A stretch of 12,490 nt of DNA from Sphingomonadales bacterium (GTDB taxonomy: Bacteria; Pseudomonadota; Alphaproteobacteria; Sphingomonadales; Sphingomonadaceae): positions 1 through 12,490 of the forward strand of contig JAGXGT010000074.1 in the NCBI GenBank assembly GCA_024636595.1, written 5' to 3'. A program made the position numbers and the translations under genes. Shown here one piece after another: positions 1-6,474 of the stretch. A model generated the notes under the pieces. The model did no database searches, was not told the origin of the DNA, and saw nothing but the letters and a program-made list of their open reading frames with translations. The stretch's first letter is position 1. Every line of letters starts with the position of its first letter.

Positions 1-693
1 CCGTTCCTCGCCCTGCTCGACTCGCTGATGTCGATTTCGATGACGATCGTAAAATGGGCGATGCTGTTGTCGCCGCTCGCCGTGTTCGGACTGATGGCGC
101 AACTGATGATCCAGATCGGGCTGGACTCGCTGCTCGGCCTGCTTAGCTACGTCGGTACCGTCCTTCTGGGATTGGTGCTTCTCTTTGTCATCTACGCGAT
201 ATCCTTGCGATTGATCGCCGGACTTGATTTTCGTTCTTTTCTGAAAGTCGCGGGCCCCAATCTGTTGCTGGCCTTTTCCACCTCCAGTTCCTCGGCGGTC
301 ATGCCCAGCACGATCCAGACCGCGCGCCAGTTCCATGTACCGGACGATGTAGCGCATCTGGTGGTTCCGCTCGGAGCCACGATGAACATGGCGGGCACGG
401 CGCTGTATCAAAGCGTCGCGATCCTCTTTCTGGCGCAAATATCGGGCGTCGATCTGAGCATGAGTGAGACGATTTTGCTGGTCGGCACGCTGGTCGCTTC
501 ATCGATTGGCGCACCGGGCACTCCGGGCGTCAGCATCGCCATATTGGCGAGCGTCGCTGCGGGATTCGGCATTCCAGCAACCGGGCTGGTGATCATATTG
601 GGCGTAGACCGGCTGCTGGACATGTCGAGGACGGTGGTGAATGTGACCGGCGATATTACCGCTGCGGTCATCATGAAGAATGCGCTCGCTTGA
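1..693 (+). CDS. Dicarboxylate/amino acid:cation symporter (DAACS/SLC1 family), 5'-truncated by window edge
   Basis: C-terminal 230 residues of a secondary transporter for acidic amino acids or C4-dicarboxylates in the inner membrane; the frame is open to base 1, so the start lies outside. Family landmarks appear in order: a serine-rich HP1 tip (STSSSSAVMP), the TM7 unwound motif NMAGT (bases 385-399), an HP2 tip (GAPGTPG) and the TM8 signature DRLLDMSRTVVNVTGD. TM8 keeps the residues equivalent to GltPh Asp390, Asp394, Arg397, Asn401 and Asp405. The arginine is the family's binder of the acidic side chain, which argues for an acidic substrate. The odd point is Ala where the family usually has Asp in NMDGT, a residue tied to a sodium site in GltPh. 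Only 44 bases separate its stop from the convergent peptidase gene, with no clear terminator between. The family is certain; the substrate is not. Confidence 0.9.
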   Translation, partial: PFLALLDSLMSISMTIVKWAMLLSPLAVFGLMAQLMIQIGLDSLLGLLSYVGTVLLGLVLLFVIYAISLRLIAGLDFRSFLKVAGPNLLLAFSTSSSSAVMPSTIQTARQFHVPDDVAHLVVPLGATMNMAGTALYQSVAILFLAQISGVDLSMSETILLVGTLVASSIGAPGTPGVSIAILASVAAGFGIPATGLVIILGVDRLLDMSRTVVNVTGDITAAVIMKNALA

Positions 694-737
694 GTTAGGG
701 CGATTCATCTATTTCTCTGTCACCCTGCCGGCGAAAG

Positions 738-1784
738 TTATTGTTGCTTGATCAGATCATGGATGAAATGCAGTTTCTCGGAAATCCGGGATGACAGGAC
801 AAACGGATAATAGTCCCTGTTACCCATCGACCGGTTCATCGCATTCATGGCGACCGTGATTGGAACCCAATGGTCGAGCAGCTGTTTATGGTCAGACACG
901 TGATACGGGTCGGCCAATTGAATGAGCGGCGGTGCTCCGATTTCCGAAGGCTGCGGGTTCAGGCCATAGGCAAAGGCGGTTTCCAGACCGCTGACCATAT
1001 GCAGATAATGGGCCCATGTTTCCGCGAAATCCTCCCAGGGGTGCGCAGTGGCGTAAGCGCTGACGAAGGATTTTTGCCAGTCCGCCAACGGGCCATTGTC
1101 ATAATATATGCCCAAGGCTTCCGAATAGTCGCGCCGTTCATCGCCGAAAAGTGCGCGAAACCGGTCGATCGCGCCTGGCCTGTCGACCAGCTGATCCCAG
1201 TAATAATGACCCACCTCATGCCGGAAATGGCCAATCAATGTTCGATAAGGCTCACCCATCATCGTCCGGTTCTTCTCGCGAATGGCATCGTCGGCCTCGG
1301 CGATGTTGATGGTGATCAGGCCATGGTCATGCCCGGTCATGACCCGCTTTTTCTCGCCGTTGGGCAGTAGCCGATCGCCCAGCAATTCAAATCGGAGGGA
1401 CCCTTGCGAGACATCGGGATCCGCCGCCAGCGGCAGATTCAATTTGATCAGCGCATAAAATAGCCGGCGTTTGGCACGCTCCAGCCTGTTCCATTGCCGA
1501 CGCTTCTCAAGATCGGAAATGTCAGGGATCTTGGTGGTGTGGAAACAACTCTGACACAATGTGCGTTCGCTGACATTGTCGCACAGCCAATTGCAGCCGA
1601 TCAGGTCACGGTTTGCACAAAGCGAATAGCCAAGCGTTCCGATCGTCGAGGCAGCATCGCCGGCGGGGAAGGCCAGCATTTCATCCTGCGAAGGCGAATA
1701 GGCCAGATTTGCGGAGCAAGCCAGGCATGTCGCATTGTTGAAATGGACTTGGTTCCCGCAATCGGGGCATAAAAATCTGCGCAA
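738..1784 (-). CDS. Zinc-ribbon putative zinc-binding metallopeptidase (Peptidase_Mx-like)
   Basis: Predicted soluble protein of about 348 residues with no signal peptide. The N-terminus starts almost directly with a zinc ribbon (CPDCG then CLAC), followed by a second cysteine-rich stretch (CANRDLIGC, NWLC, CQSC). The C-terminal part has a gluzincin-like HEVGH at about residues 189-193 and a downstream HPWEDFAETWAHY block that could supply the third zinc ligand. This layout matches a conserved bacterial family of putative zinc-binding peptidases whose substrate is, to my knowledge, unknown. No ATG fits the start. The open frame allows TTG at 1823, but the TTG at 1784 has AAAAAGG nine bases upstream (1794-1800) and puts the ribbon at the N-terminus, as is usual in the family, so I prefer 1784. 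The frame stays open to 1838. Family is confident, start moderate, proteolytic activity unproven. Confidence 0.85.
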   Translation of the reverse strand: MRRFLCPDCGNQVHFNNATCLACSANLAYSPSQDEMLAFPAGDAASTIGTLGYSLCANRDLIGCNWLCDNVSERTLCQSCFHTTKIPDISDLEKRRQWNRLERAKRRLFYALIKLNLPLAADPDVSQGSLRFELLGDRLLPNGEKKRVMTGHDHGLITINIAEADDAIREKNRTMMGEPYRTLIGHFRHEVGHYYWDQLVDRPGAIDRFRALFGDERRDYSEALGIYYDNGPLADWQKSFVSAYATAHPWEDFAETWAHYLHMVSGLETAFAYGLNPQPSEIGAPPLIQLADPYHVSDHKQLLDHWVPITVAMNAMNRSMGNRDYYPFVLSSRISEKLHFIHDLIKQQ

Positions 1785-1793
1785 AACAATCGG

Positions 1794-1800
1794 CCTTTTT
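1794..1800 (-). promoter_or_regulatory. Ribosome binding site supporting TTG start at 1784
   Basis: On the minus strand this reads AAAAAGG, nine bases before the TTG at 1784. The alternative TTG at 1823 has no purine-rich Shine-Dalgarno-like sequence in front of it. A weak promoter-like pair, TTGATG (1834-1839) and TATCCT (1812-1817) spaced 16 bases, would start transcription near 1805, downstream of the 1823 codon. That would also favour the shorter protein. Confidence 0.4.
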
Positions 1801-1930
1801 GGTAAGAATATAGGATATTCCAAGCATATCGGCCATCAAACGCACTGGAACAGCGTTCGTTCCGCTACACACCCAACTTGCTATCCTTGGCCGCGCAGAT
1901 GGCGGCAGATACGGCCCGGACTCTTCTCGG

Positions 1931-2887
1931 CTAAACCCCCAGCGCTGCAGCCGCCTCCCGGATCCGCTTCGCTTCCGCGCCATCATTCTTGAACGCCTTC
2001 AGTCCCCGATCCAGCGCCTGCTTCGCCTGCACCGTTTGCCCCAGCTGCATGCGGCTGCGGATCAGCATGATCCAGCCGTTGGCGTCCTTGGGATTGGCTT
2101 GCAGCCGCTTGTCGAGGCCATCGACCATATTGGCGATCATCGCTTCCTGCTGGCCGGCCGGCAGGGCGGCGGCTTCTTTCATCTGTTGGCTGCTGGGGCC
2201 GGGAATTGCGGCCGTTGCCACCGCCGGGCCGTCGGTGGAGATACCGCCGGTTGGCGCAGCTGGCGCGGCCTTGGCGAGGCGGGCGGCAACATCAATGCCT
2301 TCCTTCTCCGCAACCTGTCCGATCACCCGGCGGATATCGGCGGCATAAGGCGCGTCGGCGGGCGTGTCTGCGAGCAGCGCGAACCAGTCATTGATCGCAC
2401 CTCTATGATCGCCGGAAATATCTTTCTGCACCGCGAGAAAATAGCGGGCGCGGGCGTCCTTGGCGTCATGCTTCAGCGCATTGCGGAAAGCATCGGCTGC
2501 GTCTGTCGGGACTTGGGTGCCATCGCTCGCCATGACCAGCGCCTCGCCGAGCATCGACCAATATTCCGGATTGTCGGGATCGAGCGTGGTGGCGCGCTTC
2601 ATCGCGGTGGCCGATTCGGCGAATTTCTGCGTTTCGAAATAACTCCACCCCAGCATCCGCCAGCTTTCTGCGTCGTCGGGGTTTTCCTGCAGCTTTTTTT
2701 CCAGCCCGGCGATGACTTCATCGACGCTGGGCGCCGCTTCGCTTTCGGTTCCGGCAACCGGGGTAGTCGCAGCGTCATCGGCATTCATGCTGCGATAAAT
2801 CTGCACCGCGATCGCCCCGAGCGCCAGTAAAGCTGCCATAATCAAAGCGATACGGCTGATATTCATCGATGAAGCGGCTTTCGCCAT
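1931..2887 (-). CDS. Membrane-anchored TPR protein, CcmI/CycH-type cytochrome c biogenesis factor
   Basis: 318 residues. A short cytoplasmic N-terminus is followed by one membrane helix (about residues 11-30) and a periplasmic domain. TPR-like repeats begin near residue 50 (LQENPDDAESWRMLGWSYFE, then a unit around LDPDNPEYWSMLGEAL). After an Ala/Pro-rich linker comes a C-terminal block, VDGLDKRLQANPKDANGWIM, typical of the C-terminal part of CcmI/CycH. In System I cytochrome c maturation such proteins hold apocytochrome c for heme ligation. This one has one membrane helix rather than the two common in alphaproteobacterial CcmI, so it also resembles the NrfG layout. It stands alone, with no ccm genes beside it, and is divergent from an operon encoding a ten-heme cytochrome c. 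Start ATG 2887 has GGGGA six bases upstream; a TTG at 2893 is in frame but lies too close to that site. A general TPR protein is the alternative. Confidence 0.8.
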   Translation of the reverse strand: MAKAASSMNISRIALIMAALLALGAIAVQIYRSMNADDAATTPVAGTESEAAPSVDEVIAGLEKKLQENPDDAESWRMLGWSYFETQKFAESATAMKRATTLDPDNPEYWSMLGEALVMASDGTQVPTDAADAFRNALKHDAKDARARYFLAVQKDISGDHRGAINDWFALLADTPADAPYAADIRRVIGQVAEKEGIDVAARLAKAAPAAPTGGISTDGPAVATAAIPGPSSQQMKEAAALPAGQQEAMIANMVDGLDKRLQANPKDANGWIMLIRSRMQLGQTVQAKQALDRGLKAFKNDGAEAKRIREAAAALGV

Positions 2888-2929
2888 GGTCAATCCCCAA
2901 GCTGTTTTGTGTCACGATAGTCCCGCGCA

Positions 2930-2958
2930 GGGATACGGACCCCGCTGCTAGCTGACAA
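2930..2958 (-). promoter_or_regulatory. Candidate sigma70-type promoter for the TPR gene
   Basis: On the minus strand, TTGTCA (2953-2958) and TATCCC (2930-2935) are separated by 17 bases, predicting transcription from about 2923 and a leader of roughly 36 bases before ATG 2887. The -35 box is strong for an alphaproteobacterium; the -10 box is poor in its last three bases. This is a reading by eye only. Confidence 0.4.
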
Positions 2959-2971
2959 GCGCCTAGATCAC

Positions 2972-2987
2972 TGTGACATTTTGCACT
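2972..2987. promoter_or_regulatory. CRP-like operator half-palindrome in divergent intergenic region
   Basis: TGTGA-N6-GCACT: the left half is a perfect CRP half-site and the right half matches TCACA at its three central bases only. Its centre (2979.5) is exactly 41.5 bases upstream of the start predicted from the -10-like box at 3009-3014, the spacing used by class II CRP/FNR-family activators. It also lies about 56.5 bases upstream of the predicted leftward start, so it could serve both promoters. It may be chance in a single degenerate site. Confidence 0.4.
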
Positions 2988-3008
2988 GGCAATGAAGGGG
3001 CTTTTTGG

Positions 3009-3014
3009 TAAGAT
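3009..3014 (+). promoter_or_regulatory. Candidate -10 box of the redox operon
   Basis: TAAGAT, predicting transcription from about 3021 and a leader of about 107 bases before GTG 3128. I see no good -35 hexamer at 16-18 bases upstream, which is what an activator-dependent class II promoter would look like. GATACT at 3012-3017 is an alternative reading of the same patch. Confidence 0.35.
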
Positions 3015-3110
3015 ACTGCCAAAGTTCAATCTTTTGGGTCGCGCTACAGCCGGACAGATAGTTCAACCGGATCGCTTAACGTATGAGGGTGCGTTGGTCG
3101 GGGGAAGCTA

Positions 3111-3120
3111 AAGGGGGAAG
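3111..3120 (+). promoter_or_regulatory. Ribosome binding site deciding GTG start at 3128
   Basis: AAGGGGGAAG lies seven bases before GTG 3128. The in-frame ATG at 3083 has no Shine-Dalgarno sequence and would add 15 low-complexity residues (MRVRWSGEAKGGSKR) in front of the FAD fold, whereas the GTG start puts the first beta strand of the nucleotide-binding fold near residue 5. Confidence 0.65.
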
Positions 3121-3127
3121 CAAGCGC

Positions 3128-5578
3128 GTGTCGGACAAGTTTAGAGTAGTCATTATCGGGTCCGGACCAGCGGGCATGAGCGCCGCTGGGCGTGCCGCAC
3201 AGCTGAAGCTGAAGCATGTGTTGCTGGAAAAAACCGATCACCTTTCCGACACCATCTATAAATATCAGAAGGGCAAGCATGTCATGGCGACGCCGAGCCA
3301 GCTGGTGCTGCGCTCGGATATGGATTTTGACGCTGGAAAGCGCGAGGCCATTCTTGGCACCTGGGATGAGCAGACCAGCGGTCATGGCGTGAATGTCATG
3401 TATAATGCCGAGCCGGTGAAGATCGAGGGGGACGAAGGCAATTTCACCATCACCCTGAAAAACGGCGATACGGTGCAGACCGAAACGATCGTGATGGCGA
3501 TTGGTACACAGGGCAACCCCAATCTGATGCGCTGCCCTGGCGGTGACAACAAGCTGGTGCAATATCAGCTCGATGATCCCGGCGAATATTTTGACGAACA
3601 TATCACGGTTATCGGATCCGGCGACGCGGGCATCGAGAACGCACTGGGTCTGGCCGCCGATGCGGCGCAGAATAATATCGTCACCATTCTCAACCGCTCG
3701 GCGGAATTTGCCCGAGCGAAGAAAGCCAATGTAAAGCTGCTGATGGAAGCCGGCGAGCAGGGCAAGGTGATCATTCGTAACGAGACGACGCCAGCCGAGG
3801 TCAAGGATGGTGAGCTGGTGCTGGAAACCCGCGATGGTCAGGAAACCATCAAATGCGACCGGATCATCGCCCGTATGGGCAGTGCGCCGCCGCGCAAATT
3901 TGTCGAAGAATGCGGCATCGAATTTACCAGCGACGACCGCGAGGCCTATCCCAAATTGTCCCCGGCTTTCGAGAGTACCAAGAAGGGCATCTATGTCATC
4001 GGCGCGCTCGCCGGCTATCCCCTGATCAAGCACTGCATGAACCAGGGCTATGACGTGATCGAGTTTATCAACGGCAATACCGACCTCAAGCCCGCGGATG
4101 AACCGATCCTCGAAGCGAAATTCGGCGACTTGCTCGGGCGTCGGTCGGTCGATGAATGGCTCGAATTTTTCCGTTCCAATGTGACAATTCTAAACGACCT
4201 TTCGCCGTTGCAGATGCGTGAATTTATGTTGGACAGCGAGCCGCAAAGCTACCGTCAGGGTGAGGTGATTTTCGAGAAAAATGATCCGGGAAGCTCGCTC
4301 TTTGCTATCGCTGAGGGGTCAGTGGCGGTCGAGATCAACGCCGATGATCCGTCGATCACCGTGTCGATTGAACAAGGTTCGATCTTCGGTGAGGTCGGCC
4401 TAATTTCAGGCCGGCGGCGCGGCGCGACAATCAAGGCGGCGGAAGATGTCATTGTGGTCGAAATTTCGCGCACCGCTGCGCTCAAATTGCAGGCGTCGGT
4501 GCCCGCGGCGAAACGCCGGATCACCCAGATTTCGACTGAGCGGCAATTGCTGCAGATGTTCGGGTCGGGCCTGACCAAGGAGGATATTGCCGAAGTCGTC
4601 GAGTCCAGCGAGATCATCAATGTCCGGGCTGGCGAGACGATTATCGAGGAAGGCGGCGAGGGCAATGACATTTACGTCATCCGGGTCGGGTCGATGGTGG
4701 TCGAGAAGCAGATTGGTGGCAAGCCGGTCTTTCTGTCCTATCTGCCAGCCGGTTCCTATGTCGGGGAAATGACGCTGATCGCCGGCGGCTATCGTACTGC
4801 GACGGTCAAGGCCGCAATCAAGTCGGAAGTCATCAAGATCAACGGCGATGCGTTCAAGAAAGTGCTCGATGCCCATCCAGACCTGATGCGCAAGGCGAAG
4901 AAGGAAATGGCAGAGCGGCAGGATATCAACGCCTTTGTCGAAGCGAAAAAAGACAGTTTCTCCGGCGTCGTCGATATGTACTCGGGGATCGCCAATTTCC
5001 TCGTCGACAATGGCATCGGCGAAGCCACCGACGTGCTGCTGATCGACGAAAATCTGTGCGTCGGCTGCGACAATTGCGAGAAGGCCTGCGCCGACAGCCA
5101 TGAGGGCCTGTCGCGGCTCGACCGCGAAGCAGGGCGCACCTATGCGCATCTGCATGTGCCAACCAGCTGCCGCCACTGCGAGCACCCGCATTGCATGTCC
5201 GACTGTCCGCCCGACGCTATTCACCGTGGCCCCGATGGGGAGGTGTTTATCGATGACAGCTGCATCGGCTGCGGCAATTGCCAGCGCTACTGCCCCTATG
5301 GCGTGATCCGCATGGACAAGGTCCCGCCGAAGAAACCAAGCCTGCTGAACTGGCTGTTCTTTGGCACCGGTCCGGGACCGGGGGAACCCGACAAGCAATG
5401 GGCAAAGAAGCACAGCGATCCCACGGTCGAAAAACCGAAGAAGGCGATCAAATGCGACATGTGCGCGGGGATCAAGGGCGGGCCCGCCTGCGTCCGCGCC
5501 TGCCCGACCGGGGCGGCGATTCGCGTGGCACCGGAAGAGTTTCTGACTGTGTCGAAGCTTGAAGCGGAGGAAATCTGA
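3128..5578 (+). CDS. FAD/NAD(P) oxidoreductase - tandem cyclic-nucleotide-binding - four-[4Fe-4S] ferredoxin fusion
   Basis: 816-residue cytoplasmic fusion with three modules. (1) Residues 1 to about 325: a two-dinucleotide-binding oxidoreductase with FAD motif GSGPAG at 11-16, NAD(P) motif GSGDAG at 163-168 and a C-terminal FAD-contact region near G292. No redox-active CxxC is present, so it resembles YpdA-type proteins rather than thioredoxin reductase. (2) About 358-475 and 485-605: two cNMP-binding domains, each with an intact phosphate-binding cassette (FGE 420-422 with R431; GE 546-547 with R556). (3) About 640-800: sixteen cysteines in four groups (C644/647/650/654, 681/684/689/693, 712/715/718/722, 776/779/788/792), the arrangement of DmsB/NrfC-like subunits with four [4Fe-4S] clusters. 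It probably moves electrons between NAD(P)H and the membrane partner encoded next, gated by cAMP or cGMP. Its stop overlaps the next start (TGATG), implying coupled translation. Domains are certain; direction and ligand are inferred. Confidence 0.93.
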   Translation: MSDKFRVVIIGSGPAGMSAAGRAAQLKLKHVLLEKTDHLSDTIYKYQKGKHVMATPSQLVLRSDMDFDAGKREAILGTWDEQTSGHGVNVMYNAEPVKIEGDEGNFTITLKNGDTVQTETIVMAIGTQGNPNLMRCPGGDNKLVQYQLDDPGEYFDEHITVIGSGDAGIENALGLAADAAQNNIVTILNRSAEFARAKKANVKLLMEAGEQGKVIIRNETTPAEVKDGELVLETRDGQETIKCDRIIARMGSAPPRKFVEECGIEFTSDDREAYPKLSPAFESTKKGIYVIGALAGYPLIKHCMNQGYDVIEFINGNTDLKPADEPILEAKFGDLLGRRSVDEWLEFFRSNVTILNDLSPLQMREFMLDSEPQSYRQGEVIFEKNDPGSSLFAIAEGSVAVEINADDPSITVSIEQGSIFGEVGLISGRRRGATIKAAEDVIVVEISRTAALKLQASVPAAKRRITQISTERQLLQMFGSGLTKEDIAEVVESSEIINVRAGETIIEEGGEGNDIYVIRVGSMVVEKQIGGKPVFLSYLPAGSYVGEMTLIAGGYRTATVKAAIKSEVIKINGDAFKKVLDAHPDLMRKAKKEMAERQDINAFVEAKKDSFSGVVDMYSGIANFLVDNGIGEATDVLLIDENLCVGCDNCEKACADSHEGLSRLDREAGRTYAHLHVPTSCRHCEHPHCMSDCPPDAIHRGPDGEVFIDDSCIGCGNCQRYCPYGVIRMDKVPPKKPSLLNWLFFGTGPGPGEPDKQWAKKHSDPTVEKPKKAIKCDMCAGIKGGPACVRACPTGAAIRVAPEEFLTVSKLEAEEI

Positions 5579-6459
5579 TGGCGAGCCGCGCAATCGCCGC
5601 CAAGTCCGTCCGCAAGAAAGTCGTGATGCACGATGGCTTCCTGAGGCACGCAGGGTACCGCTGGCTGAAAATCTCCTCTGCTATCATGCTGATCTGTATC
5701 GTTAGCTATATGGCCATCGATGTATCACCACGCCACAATGGCGGCAGCTGGTACGGCTATACGCTGGGCACGATCGGCGCTTTGATGATCGTCTGGCTGA
5801 CGATGCTGGGGGTGCGCAAGCGCGCGATGACTCCCGGCTCATGGTCTCTGAAGGCGTGGACCTCGGCGCATATCTACCTAGGCCTCAGCCTGATTGTCAT
5901 CGGCACGCTGCATACCGGGTTTCAGCTTGGCTGGAACATCCACACCGCGGCCTATGTGTTCATGATGATTGTGATCCTGTCGGGCATTGTCGGGATCTAT
6001 TTCTATGTCACGATTCCAAAGGCGCTGTCCGATAATCGGGACGAGATGACCGAGACCGAGATGCTCGAAAATCTGCGCTCGCTCGACCGGCAGCTGCACG
6101 AAGCGGCACAGCCACTGTCGGCGGAACATGCCACGCTGGTGCTGCAATCGCTCGAACAGGATCCGTTCGGCGGTGGTTTCTTCCAACGCATTTCCGGCAA
6201 ATATCCGGATTGCGCCACCCGGGAGGCGCAGGCGGACTTGCGCCGCGAGCGGGCCTATCAGCCGAAAATGGGCGGCGATGATCCGCTCGACAAGGTTGAC
6301 GCTTTGCTTGAGAAAAAGGAAGCGACGCTGGCCCGGGTCCGTCGGCATCTGAAGCTCAAGGCAATGCTGCAGGTCTGGTTGTTCGTCCATGTACCGATGA
6401 CCTTCGCGCTGATCGCCTCGCTCACCGCGCATATCATCAGCGTGTTTTTTTACTGGTAG
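5578..6459 (+). CDS. Five-helix membrane protein, probable diheme cytochrome b subunit
   Basis: 293 residues with no signal peptide. Predicted helices lie near 30-49, 60-80, 96-117, 124-147 and 264-291. Positive residues (RKK near 12-14, RKR at 80-82) put the N-terminus and the 2-3 loop in the cytoplasm, so helices 3 and 5 run parallel. Helix 3 carries H98 and H112 and helix 5 carries H271 and H285. Both pairs are 14 residues apart, the spacing that binds two stacked b hemes in cytochrome b of the bc1 complex. H98/H271 would sit on the cytoplasmic side and H112/H285 on the periplasmic side. A hydrophilic, charged loop of about 115 residues (148-262) between helices 4 and 5 would be cytoplasmic and could dock the Fe-S partner. 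Translation is coupled to the upstream gene by the TGATG overlap. I cannot name a family; heme binding is inferred from histidine geometry. Confidence 0.85.
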   Translation: MASRAIAAKSVRKKVVMHDGFLRHAGYRWLKISSAIMLICIVSYMAIDVSPRHNGGSWYGYTLGTIGALMIVWLTMLGVRKRAMTPGSWSLKAWTSAHIYLGLSLIVIGTLHTGFQLGWNIHTAAYVFMMIVILSGIVGIYFYVTIPKALSDNRDEMTETEMLENLRSLDRQLHEAAQPLSAEHATLVLQSLEQDPFGGGFFQRISGKYPDCATREAQADLRRERAYQPKMGGDDPLDKVDALLEKKEATLARVRRHLKLKAMLQVWLFVHVPMTFALIASLTAHIISVFFYW

Positions 6460-6474
6460 GATGGCGAGCCCAAT

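Noticed and set aside
2036..2830. Plus-strand frame of 264 codons opposite the TPR gene
   Set aside because: The minus-strand product has a membrane helix and TPR/CcmI signatures; the plus-strand frame has none and no ribosome site.
3083..3127. ATG 3083 as start of the redox fusion protein
   Set aside because: It has no Shine-Dalgarno sequence, and the added residues do not resemble the start of an FAD fold. GTG 3128 has AAGGGGGAAG at seven bases.
2888..3127. FNR box (TTGAT-N4-ATCAA) in the divergent region
   Set aside because: I searched by eye for an anaerobic-regulator site to match the redox operon and found no pair of half-sites; only the CRP-like element is present.
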